Source of the DNA: Notospermus geniculatus
Lineage: Eukaryota; Nemertea; Pilidiophora; Heteronemertea; Lineidae
Assembly (NCBI GenBank): GCA_002633025.1
Contig: NMRB01000148.1
Coordinates: 544,283 to 608,282 of the forward strand
Direction: 5' to 3'
Length of the DNA: 64,000 bases
Under the pieces are notes generated by a model, which made no database searches, was not told the origin of the DNA, and saw only the letters and a list, made by a program, of their open reading frames with translations. Made by a program: the position numbers and the translations under genes. Positions 38,542-51,600 of the stretch are shown here, one piece after another (position 1 is the stretch's first letter; every line of letters starts with the position of its first letter).

Positions 38542-41500
38542 ATGCAGACTAGTTGTCAATTTTCGATCTCTTTGCTTTGCGTTGCAATAATCGCTCAAAT
38601 TGTGGGCTGTGCTGGTCACAAATCTGAGGCTGTGAGTATCAGAAAATCACTTGTTTGGGGCCCTGGATTGGATCCTGATGTTGTGGTCCCGGCAAGATAT
38701 TTCTTCATCCAGCTGGTGGATACTAAGGGAAATAAGTAAGTATATAGGGCAATATAGAAACTGATACCACCACAGACATGACAAAACATGTGTAAAACTC
38801 TCCAAATGAAATTTCTGTATGAAACCTTGGAGGAATGTCAGTATAATTCCTCCAAGATGAAACTGAATGAAAATGTGGGAAGTCTTACTCTTACTGTAAC
38901 CATGGTAACCTCCCTTCATGCCTTTCATGTAGGCCTAGCCTACCAATTTAATCTTATTGTTTCTTTCCAGTGTCACTGATTCAGTTGGTGAGGAAGTAAT
39001 ATCAGTAAACATCGTCCAAGCAAGAACTGGTGAGAGGGCCCGCATTTGGGTGCAGTTATTAGACCGTCATGATGGTTCATATATCGTCAGATATAAACTC
39101 CACGATTCTTACAAAGATCTCAAGATTAATATCTACTATGGATCGAAACATCTGGCTCATTCACCGTACAAACTTAAAGGTAAATCATTCCATCCATATG
39201 ATTCTTCTTCGTTGAGGCATTAGGCTATCTGTGCACTACAAGTATAAAGGATGATCATTATCATATCATCTTCACAAATGTAGGCCTACAGGAACAATGT
39301 CTAGGATATGCAGTTAAATTCATTACTTAACGCAAGCTGCAGAAGAATTGTCAAATTACATCACTATAAATTTGTATGGTGTAGGCCTACTTGAATAGTG
39401 GGCCATTCTTATTCTTCCAAGTAAATACATGCAATTTATCTTTCCTTTGTATGGATTTTATTGTGTTGCCTATGTAATTCACTGATAATGGCCCTGAAGT
39501 GGCTGTTGGAAATTCAGCTGGACAGCAATGTGAAGTATTAGTATCTACTGAGTACAGTATCTGAGAAGTAAAGTGGAACCCCTCAGTTCGACCACCCCTC
39601 TTAATTGACCACCCCTCTAAATCGGCCGATTTTGTCAGTCCCAATGAAATCCTTCACATTTTCCATTAGCTAATTAGTCGACCACTCCTCTACCCCGACC
39701 GCGACCACCCAACTGGCAGGTCCCAAGCTTCATTTCAACCCCTCTAAATCGACCATGATCACAGAAGTAGATTGAACATGGGATCTGTATTTCAAAGTTT
39801 TCTGATGCCAAATTCAGGACCAACCATACCAGTGTTATTTCCTGTCTTACTTGTGGTGACTTCACATGTATTTCCTTTGTTTCAGGCTCTATATACAGTG
39901 AAGATTGCTACTGTCCAGAATCTGATATTTCAAAATGGATGCAAGTCATGAAATGTCGGAAAAGTTACGATCAGATAAAGAGGGATCTGGCGATATTCTC
40001 AAACATCGATATGAAGGCTGTAGAAGCCAAGGCAGTCGCTAGGTTTAATAGGAGAGGTTCTCATAGTTTATGCCATTATACAGTCATAGATAACAAGGTA
40101 GGCCTTTTACAAAAAGTGCTTCAGACTGTTTTTCACAGCTGGGTATTTTTTGTTACCAAGGTGATGAGGATTGATGGTGATTCATGGCAAATGCAGATAT
40201 GTCCTCCATGTGTGTTTCATTTTTTGTTGGTATGAGAAGAAATGATAGAAGTTAGGGAGCAAACGTTTAATGCAAATGAAAACTTTGTGTGATGTAATTT
40301 TCTTCTTCCAGATTTATAGAAAAACTCACGGTGAACACGTTGGGTTCAAGATGTTCATGGATAATATTCTGCTGTCACTTTCCAGGAAGGTAACATCGTT
40401 TTTTGTCGATATGAGATGTGACAAATCCTTGATTGCATGAAGACAATAGACGATATCAGTCCAAAAGAGCGCAGCACCTGACGGTAACTACAGCGTCACG
40501 ACGTCCCGTACTCATTCCATGACATCTTGACTTGAGACGACGTCATGATCACTGAAACAAGTGGAGGTTTTTCGAGTGACGTCATGGCGTTCAGAATGGG
40601 GCACGGGACATCGTGACGTTGTAGGCCTCGCCAGTTACCGTCAGGTGCTGCGCACTATTGGAGTGATACAGTCTATTAACGAACTCCATGCGATGTGATT
40701 TTACATGCCATGGTACATACACTAATGAAGGAAATGAAGGAAGAAAAATTAGAACTAGCTGAAGATTTTATTGTGTGATAGTTCAGGAATCTCGGTTTTA
40801 AACTTTCAGGTCAGATTACCAGACATGGAGTTCATTGTCAATCTTGGAGACTGGCCGTTGGTTATGAAGCATCGCAAGGACAAGCCAATTCCCATCTTCT
40901 CTTGGTGTGGGTCGGATGATTCCCATGATATTATCATGCCTACTTACGACATCACAGAATCAACTTTGGAAACCATGGGGAGGTAAGTAGGGTGAACAAA
41001 TCATAACAATTCAAAGGACAATTTGCCGTCTCATAATTTTCTCTCTTACCCATACTTGAGTTTGTCAACATTCCACATTTCATCATACAAAACAGTTTGA
41101 AATCTTTAGCAAAAACGTGGTGACGTTTTGTCAGTTTTGTTTATCCTGAACTGTACTTTGGTGGATTTGATTTTCAGGGTGATGCTCGACATGTTGTCAG
41201 TGCAAGCAAACACAGGACCCAAGTGGGAAGAAAAGGAAGAGAAGGGGTTCTTCCGGGGACGGGATAGTTGTCAGGAACGGTTAGACCTCGTCAAACTGTC
41301 CAGGAAGCATCCAGAAATCCTTGATGCAAAGTTGACGAACATGTTCTTCTTCAAGCATAAGAAGGAGGAGTTGGGGGAGCTTGTAAAACATATCTCATTC
41401 TTTGATTTCTTCAAGGTAGGAAAAATGAGGCAGACTATGGATTGTTTCTAAAATTTTCCAAGAATGTCCCCTGGTGATTACTCGCTTAATTCATTCCCTT

Positions 41501-43130
41501 CATCGAAAACTACCCACTTTTAATGCAGGTACAGATGACTTCTATTCTTTATTTCTGGATACATCTGTGATCACTTAGAACAAAACAGTGCAGTTGTGGT
41601 GGGCTTGCACAATGGGAACATTGTCACAGATGTGACAACTGATAATGCTACATTGTCCCTGCAACATGTGGTGGCATAAAGCTAGCAGTACACGTCACCA
41701 CTTTCGTTGCTCATACAGGCATTTTTTGTGGCGATTGCCGGTTTACAGCAGACGTCACCACTCGGTGGTCTCGTGTGCTGCTGATGGCCACGCATCACCC
41801 CAACTGGCAACTACGAGCAATTTTTGTGGTGAGAAATCAAACTGGTTTGATTTTCAGCAACTTGTGGTCACCACAGAATTTCCACGGCGAGTGGTCGTTG
41901 CCGGCCACAGCACACTTGGTCATTTTCGTGGCACCACGAAAATTGCCAGTATGAGCAACGAAAGTGGTGACGTGTGCTGCAGGCTTAAGTCTCAAGTTCT
42001 GGAGCAATTTTCCTCATTAATGACAAACATCTTTATTGCAGTATAAATATCAGATCAACATCGACGGAACTGTTGCTGCATATCGGTTGCCGTACCTTCT
42101 GGCAGGTGGCGCTGTTGTCCTCAAACAGGATTCACCATATTATGAATATTTTTACAAAGATCTCGTTCCATATCAGCACTACATTCCAATCAAACGAGAC
42201 ATCAGTGATGTCATGGAGAAGTTAGAGTGGGCAAAAGAAAATGACAAGGAGGTAAGTGTTTAGTTTACATGTACATGTACTTCAGCTGGTCCCAACAAAA
42301 GCATGTCTTGTGCAGACTTGGGGGTCTCTAACTTATTCCCTGCTTGGCCAATGACGTGGAGCTTGTCTAGGACTGAAAAGCCCCTCATGTAAGGGAAATG
42401 CTTTACTGCTCTTTGATTAGAATTTCCAAATGATAAAACTAATTCTTTCATCTGATATCGTTTTACTGTCTCTCCCTCTATTCTTCCAGGCTGAACAGAT
42501 AGCTAAGAATGCACAAAGCTATGTACGTGATCATCTATTAGCAGATGATATACTATGTTATCATATGGTACTATTTCAGGTAAGTAAGGCACTCTCGGAA
42601 ATGTAGATCAATAACTTACACATAGACCTACCATCCTACATCTTGCCCTGACAAGGGTTCCAATCATTCCTGCCCTCAGGTGCGTAATCAAAGGGTGAAG
42701 AAACTGTAGGCTTTGATATCTCAAGATGAATCCTTCCCTTTGACTCTGAGTCAGTGTTTAAAATAAATCATTGTTTTCTCTCCAAACTAGGAATACTCAA
42801 AGCTGTTGGCATCGAAACCTCGTATTTATAAAGAGATGGAGCGTGTTGATCAGCCCAATCCTAATAATCCTTGCCACTGTGATCAACGTTATAGCAACAA
42901 TGCGGTAAGTCAAAGCTCCTCTTCGTCAGGGATTAATCGTAGTAGTTCTAGGATCACCAAACGTTAAGGGAAAGTCAGGGTTTCTGCAGCCAGTTCATAG
43001 GTTCTGTTTTTTCCTAGTTTATAAATATTATTCTCCTTCCCCTCCCCTCTCCTCCCCATGACTGTGTAGGGCTTGAAGAAATTCTGACCAAGGTCTCATT
43101 TCACAATTTCAGAAACGAGATGAACTGTAA
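38542..43130 (+). CDS. POGLUT2/3: Protein O-glucosyltransferase 2/3 (KDELC family), complete, ten exons
   Basis: Exons: 38542-38735, 38971-39179, 39886-40097, 40312-40389, 40810-40982, 41178-41415, 42042-42251, 42490-42579, 42791-42904 and 43113-43130. All have GT-AG borders and compatible phases, giving 511 residues, close to the roughly 500 of vertebrate members. Residues 1-24 are a hydrophobic signal peptide. An N-terminal filamin-type domain follows (about 30-135, with [19 protein letters not shown] and [11 protein letters not shown]). Then comes the CAP10 glycosyltransferase domain ([49 protein letters not shown]). The protein ends KRDEL, an ER-retrieval signal. Vertebrate POGLUT2 and POGLUT3 transfer glucose to serines in EGF repeats of Notch and fibrillins in the ER. 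This gene probably represents the state before they split. Introns 4 and 6 carry MITEs. Confidence 0.95.
40448..40675. mobile_element. MITE in POGLUT intron 4, GATATCACTCCAAAAGAGCGCAGCACCT family, copy 1
   Basis: Left end TAGACGATATCAGTCCAAAAGAGCGCAGCACCTGACGG; the right end is the near-complement CCGTCAGGTGCTGCGCACTATTGGAGTGATACAGTCTA. The interior has several GACGTCATG motifs and one perfect TGACGTCA. A second copy is at 58351-58585. Confidence 0.85.
41681..41992. mobile_element. MITE in POGLUT intron 6
   Basis: The inverted ends CACGTCACCACTTTCGTTGC and GCAACGAAAGTGGTGACGTG lie about 300 bp apart and extend outward and inward for some 45 bp. The centre has further GTCACCAC and GTGGTGAC motifs. 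A spurious frame (41645-42046) runs through it into exon 7. Confidence 0.8.
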
Positions 43131-43991
43131 CCATCCATAGCACTCTTCCACCATGGAAAATGAAGAAGTCTTCGCTTTTCATTGTTGGGAGCCAAATTGC
43201 CTTGGAAAGATGATAGACTATTATATTGAGATTACCTCCTCCATGTATTTTTTATCATTATATGTTTTCCATATCAGTATACACGCAAGTCACAAATTGG
43301 CCAAGACATTGCCAAGTAGCTCACCATTTCTTTACCAGTTGCAAATATCAGATGCATAATCACATTTGTTCATTCTGTTGGGCTTCTGCTTGCAATTCTT
43401 GCCATTACCAGTAGCTGTGGTTTGAATACATGTATTGTGTATAATCAACGCATGTATTGTGTATTGATTCACTACTCTACAAGCATGTGTAGATAGACAT
43501 GTCTGTGAAAGTCTGCACATTAGAGTTTTTGCAAAGCCCCAAAACGCCAACGTGAACGTCTATCCTTTTGTTCGGTGCTCTCTTCGTGGGATCGCACAAT
43601 GGCATTGGCGTTCGCATTGGCATTTTGGGGGCTTTGCGAAAAATCTCCATTGTCTTTATTACCATTTTGCAAAGGTGGACCAGAATTCAGGTCCACGTCG
43701 CAACCATGGTGCATTGCTAACTTAAATGCATTACATGACGTCATAATGACTCAAGTTCCTGCTTCCATGCTCCATAGGGTAGATATATCAGACAACGAAC
43801 AAAGAAAATTTTCATTGGAATTTGCATTTACTAGATACAACTTCCACGTCACGTACATGTACCTTCTGTAGTATTTTTGCTGCTGAAAGTTTCCAATTAT
43901 CACTGATACATATATATATATGCGTACTTTTCCAATAAAATAAAATACACCTTTTTAAAGAAATTTAAAATCACTGTTGGAGTTTTTTTTT
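43131..43991. other. Convergent 3' spacer between POGLUT and FDXACB1
   Basis: The two stop codons are 861 bp apart in tail-to-tail orientation. AATAAAATAAAA near 43934 is a plausible poly(A) signal for POGLUT. If it is used, its 3' UTR spans the MITE at 43525-43652 and ends just before the FDXACB1 stop. A minus-strand AATAAAG near 43653 could serve FDXACB1. A perfect TGACGTCA is at 43737. No other gene is seen. Confidence 0.6.
43525..43652. mobile_element. MITE, GGAGTTTTCGCAAAGCCCC family, copy 2
   Basis: Ends AGAGTTTTTGCAAAGCCCCAA and GGGGGCTTTGCGAAAAATCTCC match the element at 6337-6462 in inverted-repeat design and in the centre (CTATCCTTTTGTTCGGTG against its counterpart). About 10-15% of bases differ, so it is an old copy. 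Confidence 0.75.
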
Positions 43992-46900
43992 CTATCTCAA
44001 TGTCACACCCTGTTGAGCTTCCACACTCAAACGAATTGAATTCTGTACATCGTGTGACATGTGGTATGACAAAGCCGTATCACATGACTGGTATATATTG
44101 CGATAACATCGACTGTGTCCATATTCACTGTGGTCAAATTCATTCACAAGAGTTACTGATTTCACGTTATCATCTGCAATATTCCTAATGCTGTCAAAAA
44201 AGAGCTGTTCATCGAAATTGTCATGGCGGTTTTCCCAAAATGTCACATCGTGACGATGTTTTATAGGGTACAGGCTTAAAGGGACAATTCTAGGCCTAAC
44301 ACCAGGAAGCTCATCAGCTATTGACCTGTCATCGTTGGAATGAGTTTCATCAACTTCACTCTTTGAAGCTACAGGATGTTTAAGTTCAAGGTCAACAAGA
44401 TTCACTTCACGAGCAGATGCGCAATGAGTTTGGCATTCAGAACCAAGATGGCGTATCGGCCCAATTTCGAGCTCTCCTGTGGGAAAAATGTCCAAGTTGG
44501 TGACAGGATTTGCTGCGTGGATTCTCTGATCCTCGGACCACAACAAACGAAGTTCTTTCACTCCGTTCATCTCAAGGGTTATTTTATCCAGATCCAAGAT
44601 GAAGAATGAAAAAAGGGATTTATCCTCACAATAAGGTGTCGGAGAGTAAAGGCCAGCGAATCCAATTGCACTGAAGACTGGTTTCTCATCCAGAATTATT
44701 GCTTCTGTAGATGAACACGGTTCATACGCTTTCAAGTCCGTAATGTCAGGATTACAATCAAAACCAATCACGAACTCCGGACGACACTTTGGTGAGTTGA
44801 ACACAAATCCGTCAGCGCAGACGGGACCAAAATCAGCTTCACTGCATTCTATAGTTCTGAGTTTATTCCTCACAGATTCTGGTAAACACTTCAAAACTTT
44901 GGCTGAAAAGTCATCAAAATTTGCATCGTTTCTATACCTTGTCATGATCAACAGCTCCCGACGTGTTGGGTACCTGTATTCTGTGACTGGACATCTTTCA
45001 AACACTATGCCAGTTGAGATGACAGTCTGTTCATCATCAACGATCATCTGAGAATGAAGAGAAGGAAGCAGTTCAACCAAAGATGACGGTAATAAATGAA
45101 TATGGCTAGGAACAATGTCATCAACGCCCAAGTCTTTCAACTGCTTCACCATGCAAACAGGCAGCCCTGAAACACTGCCAAAAATCGAACCCTGTTTGTC
45201 AGGTACACTGCAAACACTAGAATCCTGCTTATTCATAAGTTTTACTGTCTTTGAAAAGTGGGAATCTTCACTGGACAAGTCTACTGGAACTGGCCTCTTC
45301 GGTCTTTCAAACATTTCTCCACTGGCCTCTTTTTCACCCTCGTTTGATAACACACGAATGCCCTCTTCTGGGGTATTCGGCACATCCACTGTGTCTTCAT
45401 ACATGATGTAGTATTTGCTGATGTCTGATCTGACATGTTGATTGTCGGGCTGAAGCAAATCCAACTGCTTCTGAGGCAAGTACAATCTAACTGAGGGAAA
45501 GACAGCACTACAGTTTCTCAGAACAGTCTCCAGAGCTGCACTGGTGGGATGTTTTGAATCCAGCCACAAGGTTTTCCTGAAAGGAAAGGAAACACGAAAT
45601 GAAACAAAAAGTAAATTCTTTCAATAGCCTATCCTGTATGAAGTGAGATCACATCTCAAAATCTGTATCTGTATTGCAAACTTTTAAAAGTAGACAGCAA
45701 AATTTGGAGAATTAAGGTCATGAGGTAACATTACGACTTGTTCTTAACTGTTTTGTATTGTGCTTAGTGCGAGGTCCATCACTTCTTTTGCTTAAAACAA
45801 TCAGGGTAAACCTACTCTAGTCCAGACCCTCTCAGCTTGTTTAAGGACTTCAGTTTCCTTGCAATGAAGGACTGGCAGCAAAACGTTTTCCTGAAACCAG
45901 GTACAGTGATCCATTCTTGTAGGTCATGCCTCACGTTTGGCAAAGATTTGACAAATATATGAGTGAGGGCATCATTTGTGTGAAACCACTGATCTCGACT
46001 CCTGAAAACAAACAATCAAACAATTAGCAAGTAATCAATTTCGAAGATATTTAGAGAGTGAAAAAACAGGAGTTTTACCACCTACGTTTGGCAGATGATG
46101 TTCCTTCTTTGACTCGATAACATGGGTGAGGACAGATTAAGCTTGCATATTAAGAATTGCACGAGTCGAAAGCTGACACATGCAAATTGTTACATCCGTA
46201 CATGTATGAAGACAGTTCAACATTTGGTAAAGTGCTTTTCAGAATGGCCAGTCATTTTTCCTTTCATGGCCAGTCATTTTTCCAGTCATTTTACCTTGCA
46301 ATGAAACCTAACCACAAACCATAAATTTTCCAATTACATGTGCATGATGGCATGATTATCTTCAATCAGAGTATTGACCTGAACTAGGTCCTACTGGAAG
46401 TCAGTCAATCGTTAATCGACATGCACAGTAAGTGGCCAATTTGTGGTTTGTGGTTAGGTTCCATTGCAAGGTAAAATGAGTGCAAAAATGACTGGACATT
46501 TTGAAAAGCACTTTATGAAGAGGGAACATCTCTTTATATCATACCTAAAGCCGGTGGATGTGTACTGGGGAAAATCATCAACACTGAAAGGTTTCACTTC
46601 TTTCAAGATAAGACCTCCGTACGTTGCCATAGAGACGACCTGCCAGGTGTTCTGCCATTCTCTGCGTGGTTTATCCATCGGGGTTCCTCCTTGTCCCCTG
46701 CACAAGGACACACAAACTATACCATCATCCTCTAGAACTTGGACAGCGCTGAAAAAAGTTGAATAAAGTTGATGCAACACTCGGTGGGATTTGGTGGATG
46801 GTGATTCAGATCATGACAGGCCTAGAGGTGATCTGTGGTCGACTCTGAAGCCATGGTCTGCTGCTGTGCGTCTGTAAAATCAGGTAGAAAAAGAGCTGTT

Positions 46901-47671
46901 TCTTGGTTGCTTTATCATATATCCATCTCGGTACAAAGGACCACGGATCTTATTCACAAGATCTTCACAACTTTACAGGTATAATGCAAATTCTTTGACA
47001 GGCTGATGGTGAACTGATTGTTTGCAAATGGACGATAGTTACAAACTCACGTAAGTTACGACAACATTGTAAATAAGGTCCAAGATTTCTAACCTGATGA
47101 AAAAGTCCTTCAACAGGGCCTTGTTCTTCTTGATGTTCGACTTCCCTCCAATATGTGGAAAGTTGAAAATAATACAAGAGAAAAGCTGTTTGGAGTCTGA
47201 GATTTTCTCTCTCTGCTCATGTAGTTTTGTGGCATCCACTCCAAGGACAACAGAGGAACCTGGAACAAAATAATCAACGACTTATCAAGATGTCTACCAA
47301 GTACCGGTATGTCATTTCTCAGAAAGAAAGATCCCCCACCAGACCTTTAGGCATTGAATGGAATGTGATAGGTTACCCCGGCCATACTGCAGTAGTAAGC
47401 AATCGTAAACAGCTCAATGATTTCAGGATCAGAGCAAACATCAAAAACAGTGCGATCCTTTGATAACTGCAGCCTTTAGTGTTGGCCTACCTAGATCTCT
47501 CAACATCTTGATATTCTTCTCTGCCCCCTTGTGTTTTCTGATTGCCTCTTCATTATCGTAACAAGTTGCTGTGATTCTGGTTGGGTCGTTAGCTTGGAGG
47601 GCATAAGCAAAGGCAAAGGAGAAGTCCCCTTCACCAGTGAGGAGAATATTCCCTTCAAATGGAGCATCCAT
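43992..47671 (-). CDS. FDXACB1: Ferredoxin-fold anticodon-binding domain-containing protein 1, five exons
   Basis: Exons in transcript order: 47671-47491, 47259-47094, 46748-46545, 46001-about 45828 and 45576-43992, about 769 residues. The first four form a Rossmann methyltransferase-like domain of the BMT5/DUF2431 type: ILLTGEGDFSFAFA at the start, FNFPHIGGKSNIKKNKALL, then VCVSLCRGQGG. The long last exon ends in an FDX-ACB domain (YPIKHRHDVTFWE to the C-terminus), the fold that phenylalanyl-tRNA synthetases use to bind the anticodon. This pairing is diagnostic for FDXACB1. Its reaction is not established; BMT5 methylates 25S rRNA, so an RNA-directed role is a guess. The exon 4 donor is weak: the frame allows GG|GTCTGG at 45828 or AA|GTCCTT slightly earlier, while the better-looking GTTTAC follows an in-frame stop. 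The protein is longer than my memory of the human one (about 620). Confidence 0.9.
46227..46515. mobile_element. MITE in FDXACB1 intron 3
   Basis: The arms TAAAGTGCTTTTCAGAATGG and the complement near 46490-46515 (ACATTTTGAAAAGCACTTTA) extend inward through CAGTCATTTTACCTTGCAAT and CACAAACC, about 70 bp per arm. No coding sequence. It sits close to the exon 3 donor side, within about 30 bp of 46545. Confidence 0.8.
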
Positions 47672-48677
47672 GACACTTGACTTGCTCGGCAGTCAGTCTC
47701 TTTTTTTATTCACCATCGTCATTGGACACCAAGCCTCCCTGGAATCAGAAGTTTGAATTGAAGACTTCACAAATAGTATAGCCTACAAATGCTGTGATAT
47801 CAGAATTACGTCAATGGGGAAATGCAAGATTCATCATTTCTGGGACACAACAGACAGTCGTTCTGGTGGTTCGTGCATTTTGGCCTCCTCATTCCCCCCC
47901 TTACGTCGTCAGCAATACGTTTTGTTCCACGGTGTCGTTTGCATCACGATGTCAACGTCAACAATGGTGGTGGGCCGCGTCGTTGAAAACCCTCCCGGGA
48001 AACATGATCATCATGACACACTAATCAATGAATTATGACACGTAGGCCTATTCAGAGTCAATATTTAAGGGACACCTTGTATGTTAGCATGGTTAGGCTA
48101 GTAGTGAAAGTTGGTGAGTGGAAGATCAGCTACTACTTTTGCTTTGCATGAATCACAGGGCATGGCCTACCGTATATTACAAAGCTCACGTAACAACTAC
48201 ATGTGTACTAGAATTGGATTTCTCTTCATTGTAGCAGTTATAGGTCAAATCATCATACATTTACAGTAGTTTATAGACCATTTCATTTCTTTTACACACA
48301 TTTGGACATAGTACCAAGTTCCACAATTTGACGAAAGGTGGCAGCATCGTACGGTATTGGGTTGGAGAGTTTGTCCGTGTGTTTGGAGACTGAATTTGGT
48401 CGCCACCGTCAGCTGCTGCCACCTAGCGCGATGTGGAACTATGAATCAACCTCGATTTCAGATTGTTACGCATATCAAAGAGCACTGTAAAATGTACAAT
48501 GTACAAATTTGGAGACCAGGCTCACCACTTCCGTTTTGTGCCATGATGGCAGCATGACTTGAACATGTGCACTTTTCTCACATCTTTTTCCCGATTTTCT
48601 CTTCAAATATTGGTTGCAAATCAAGCAACTCTTACCAAATCGTTGCCCTAAATAAAAGAAATTGATTAGATTTCAAC
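47672..48677. promoter_or_regulatory. Bidirectional spacer between FDXACB1 and HEATR3
   Basis: The two start codons face away from each other across 1006 bp, so the promoters of both genes must lie here unless 5' UTR introns exist. No TATA box is obvious at suitable distance. A MITE occupies 48317-48440. CG-containing sequence is densest around 47880-48000, nearer FDXACB1. Shared regulation of the pair is possible but not shown. Confidence 0.5.
48317..48440. mobile_element. MITE in the FDXACB1/HEATR3 spacer
   Basis: AGTTCCACAATTTGACGAAAGGTGGCAGCA and the right arm TGCTGCCACCTAGCGCGATGTGGAACT are imperfect inverted repeats of about 28 bp, 124 bp end to end. Confidence 0.7.
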
Positions 48678-51600
48678 ATGGGTAAAAGTCGTACTAAAAA
48701 ACACAAGAAAAGAGCCCCTAATCCTACCGGCATTCCCAGCCAAAAAGATTTGGAGGCTGCTGAAGAAGAACTGGCGGCTGGAGAAAATGAACCTATTCCA
48801 ATGGCAGCTCTGGCTGAAAAGGTACACTCAGATTGTATTGGCATTGATTCAGATAAGGCTACCGGTAGGACTACAAAGTACAAGTTGAACTTGTACTTAG
48901 TTGAACTTGTACTTTGTAGCCTAGTCCTAGTTTGTAAATTTGTGTACCGGTATCATGGTATAGTAGGCTGTCAATAACCGATTATGTTACCGTATAGGCC
49001 TAGGCCTACAGAAATAGGCCTAGCATGCATTTATTATTTACAGATTTACCGGTATATCCTACCCTAAGAAACACAGATTTGCTGCTGCTGTCGGCTGTGG
49101 AAGTTCATTTGAAGATATTGTTGTATTCATGCATTTTCTCATCTTCTCTTCCAGCTTCAGAGTACAGTAGCCGAAGAAAGGGAGTGTGCTTTGGTTACCA
49201 TAGCAGCAGTCATTGGCCAGCCCGGTGCCATAAAAGGTCTCCTGAAACAGCACCTCCGTATCATTGGTCCCCTGCTTCTGGATCCTAGTCGTAATGTTAG
49301 ACATGTAGCTGTANTGAATAACAATACATATGTATTCTGCTGATTTAGCGTGTTCGATTAATTTCCTGGCTAGATTGTAGTATTACACAGTGCATTCAAT
49401 CTGTATGATCAGCAGATCTGTTGTCTGGCGATGCTTTCACACGCACAAAACCGTTCATGTGTCTTATTGATACCTTTACTTCAGTGAGAGCAGTGAAGTT
49501 GCTGTGAACATGTTCAACAGGGAGGATATTTTACAGATCTTGCTGCCTTGCCTTCAATCTCATGTTTATGGGTATGATCTAGCAGTAGCTGTGGGTGAGT
49601 TGTTGATAATTGTCTATCTTCAGTGAGAATCTTGTTGAAATATAAATCTACGTACGGTACATGTGTTGAACTGATTCACAAATAGATTTTAGATACAGGA
49701 ATCCATGGGCTTGCAAGTTCTGTCTGTCATCAGGTCTTCCAGTTTCTTGAAATTCCCCTCACCTCAAGTGTGACTCGCGCACTTGTGCTCAGGGTGGTTG
49801 TTTGGGTGCATTTTGATTACTGATACTGATTTTGATTACTGATACTTTTCAGCCCAGTGCTTAAATACAGTCACGGATGGCAACACCCAGGCATCTTCTG
49901 TTCTGAATACCCATGAATCTGTGGCCAACTTCCTCCAGCTGATCCAAGGAACTGATGAAACGGATTCAGGTCAGCATGTTCTCCTGAAGACGCTTGCCAT
50001 AGGTAAGTCGACATTGGTTTGTAGCCTTTTTCGTACCAGAATTTTCCAACTCTAGTGGTGAGTTGACATTGGTTTATCTCATTTCAGGTGTCTTATTCAA
50101 TATAAGTAATGGTAACCTTGGGCTGATGAATGGTAATACCTTAACAACTGTAGTGGATGTACTGGTTCAGACACTACAAATAGACACAGGGAAAGCATTG
50201 AATGAATTGGGGCTTGATCTGCAGAATATGAAGGTATGTGTATTATTTAAATCTGCTAACTGGCAACTCAGATCTGTACATCTGCTCTCAAATTAGTTGT
50301 CTCTATTGCTACCGAGTATGACCTTTGTTGAGCCCTCACCTTTCCCTGTTTCAGACTAATGGTACATCTGAAGCTGCTGGTGGGGAACCCAACAATCACG
50401 TGCCTGAAGTTTCTGTAAGTACAGTACTGCACAAATCTTTGTTATGTTTATATCTCTTCTTGTCGCTATCATGCCAGAAGACTATCGCTTGTTCTAGTAC
50501 TTGTGACTTGTCCACGCTTGCCTTTCAGATTAATGGAGTTGAACCAAAGATACAGCAACTTTGCAATGTTCTTCAAGCCCAACAACTGGTGATAGAAATA
50601 CTCTCCAATCTTTGCTGTGCTAAAGGTAGTGTTAAATTTTTGATGTGGGAAAACTTCAAAATGAGAAACACAAACATTTTGTTGCTACATTTTCACACAA
50701 CTTGAGGGATCAAAACTTTGACAAATTTCTGCTGTATGTCTTGGATTAAGGAGAAGTGCTGTAACATTTACTGCATTTGCTGTACCGGTAACTAGACAAA
50801 TGTCATGAATTAACCCTTTTTCCTTGAAGATGATGGGGAAGAATGGGACGACTTGGACAGTAGTAGTGATGACGGCATGGACATGGTGGCCAATGGCAGC
50901 CAAGAAGAAGATATGCAGACAGATATATTGGTGAGTAATTCAGTTCTCTTTTCTAGTTCCATATTCGTAGGTTGATAAAAATTGCTTGGTTTTTCTATGG
51001 GAAACTTTTTATTGGGTATTAACTTGATATTGGTGGATGTGTCAAAAGTTTGTTTACTTCATTTTTCAGTCACCGATATGTGTCCCGAAGGAAATCCATT
51101 CATTGTTTGCCTCACATGATATCTTGAAACTGGTGAGCATTTCTTTTTCCTACACGACATAAGATGATTTGAAGTAAAAATCAATAATCAAGAAAATTTT
51201 CATTTTAGGCCACTTAAAATTAATAAATTGTTTTACATGGCCGCCCGCCTCAATTTTTTGGTGCCGCCTCAATTTTTTTTATATTTTATATTTTTCAAGA
51301 AGTCCATTTTTTTCATCCAAAAAACCATTAGAGATCGTCAGTGCAAGCTCAGTCATGACGGCAGCAAGTGCCCATGGGATGATTCGCAGTGGAAAAATGA
51401 GAGAGGCAACCAGAAGTGACCCTCGAAGTATAGAAGGGCTGTAGAAAATGTTGAGATATTGAGAAATTAAAAGTAATTTTCCAGTATATATTGGTGACCT
51501 CTACTGTCCTTCTTCTTGTCGAGGAAAAATATAAAATATAAAATGCCCTACTCACCAACATTTCAGAAGTTGGAGTCGTGTAAAACAATTTATTAATTTT

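Noticed and set aside
41645-42046. 133-codon frame upstream of POGLUT exon 7
   Set aside because: It lies in a MITE inside intron 6, and the exon 7 acceptor is clear at 42041.
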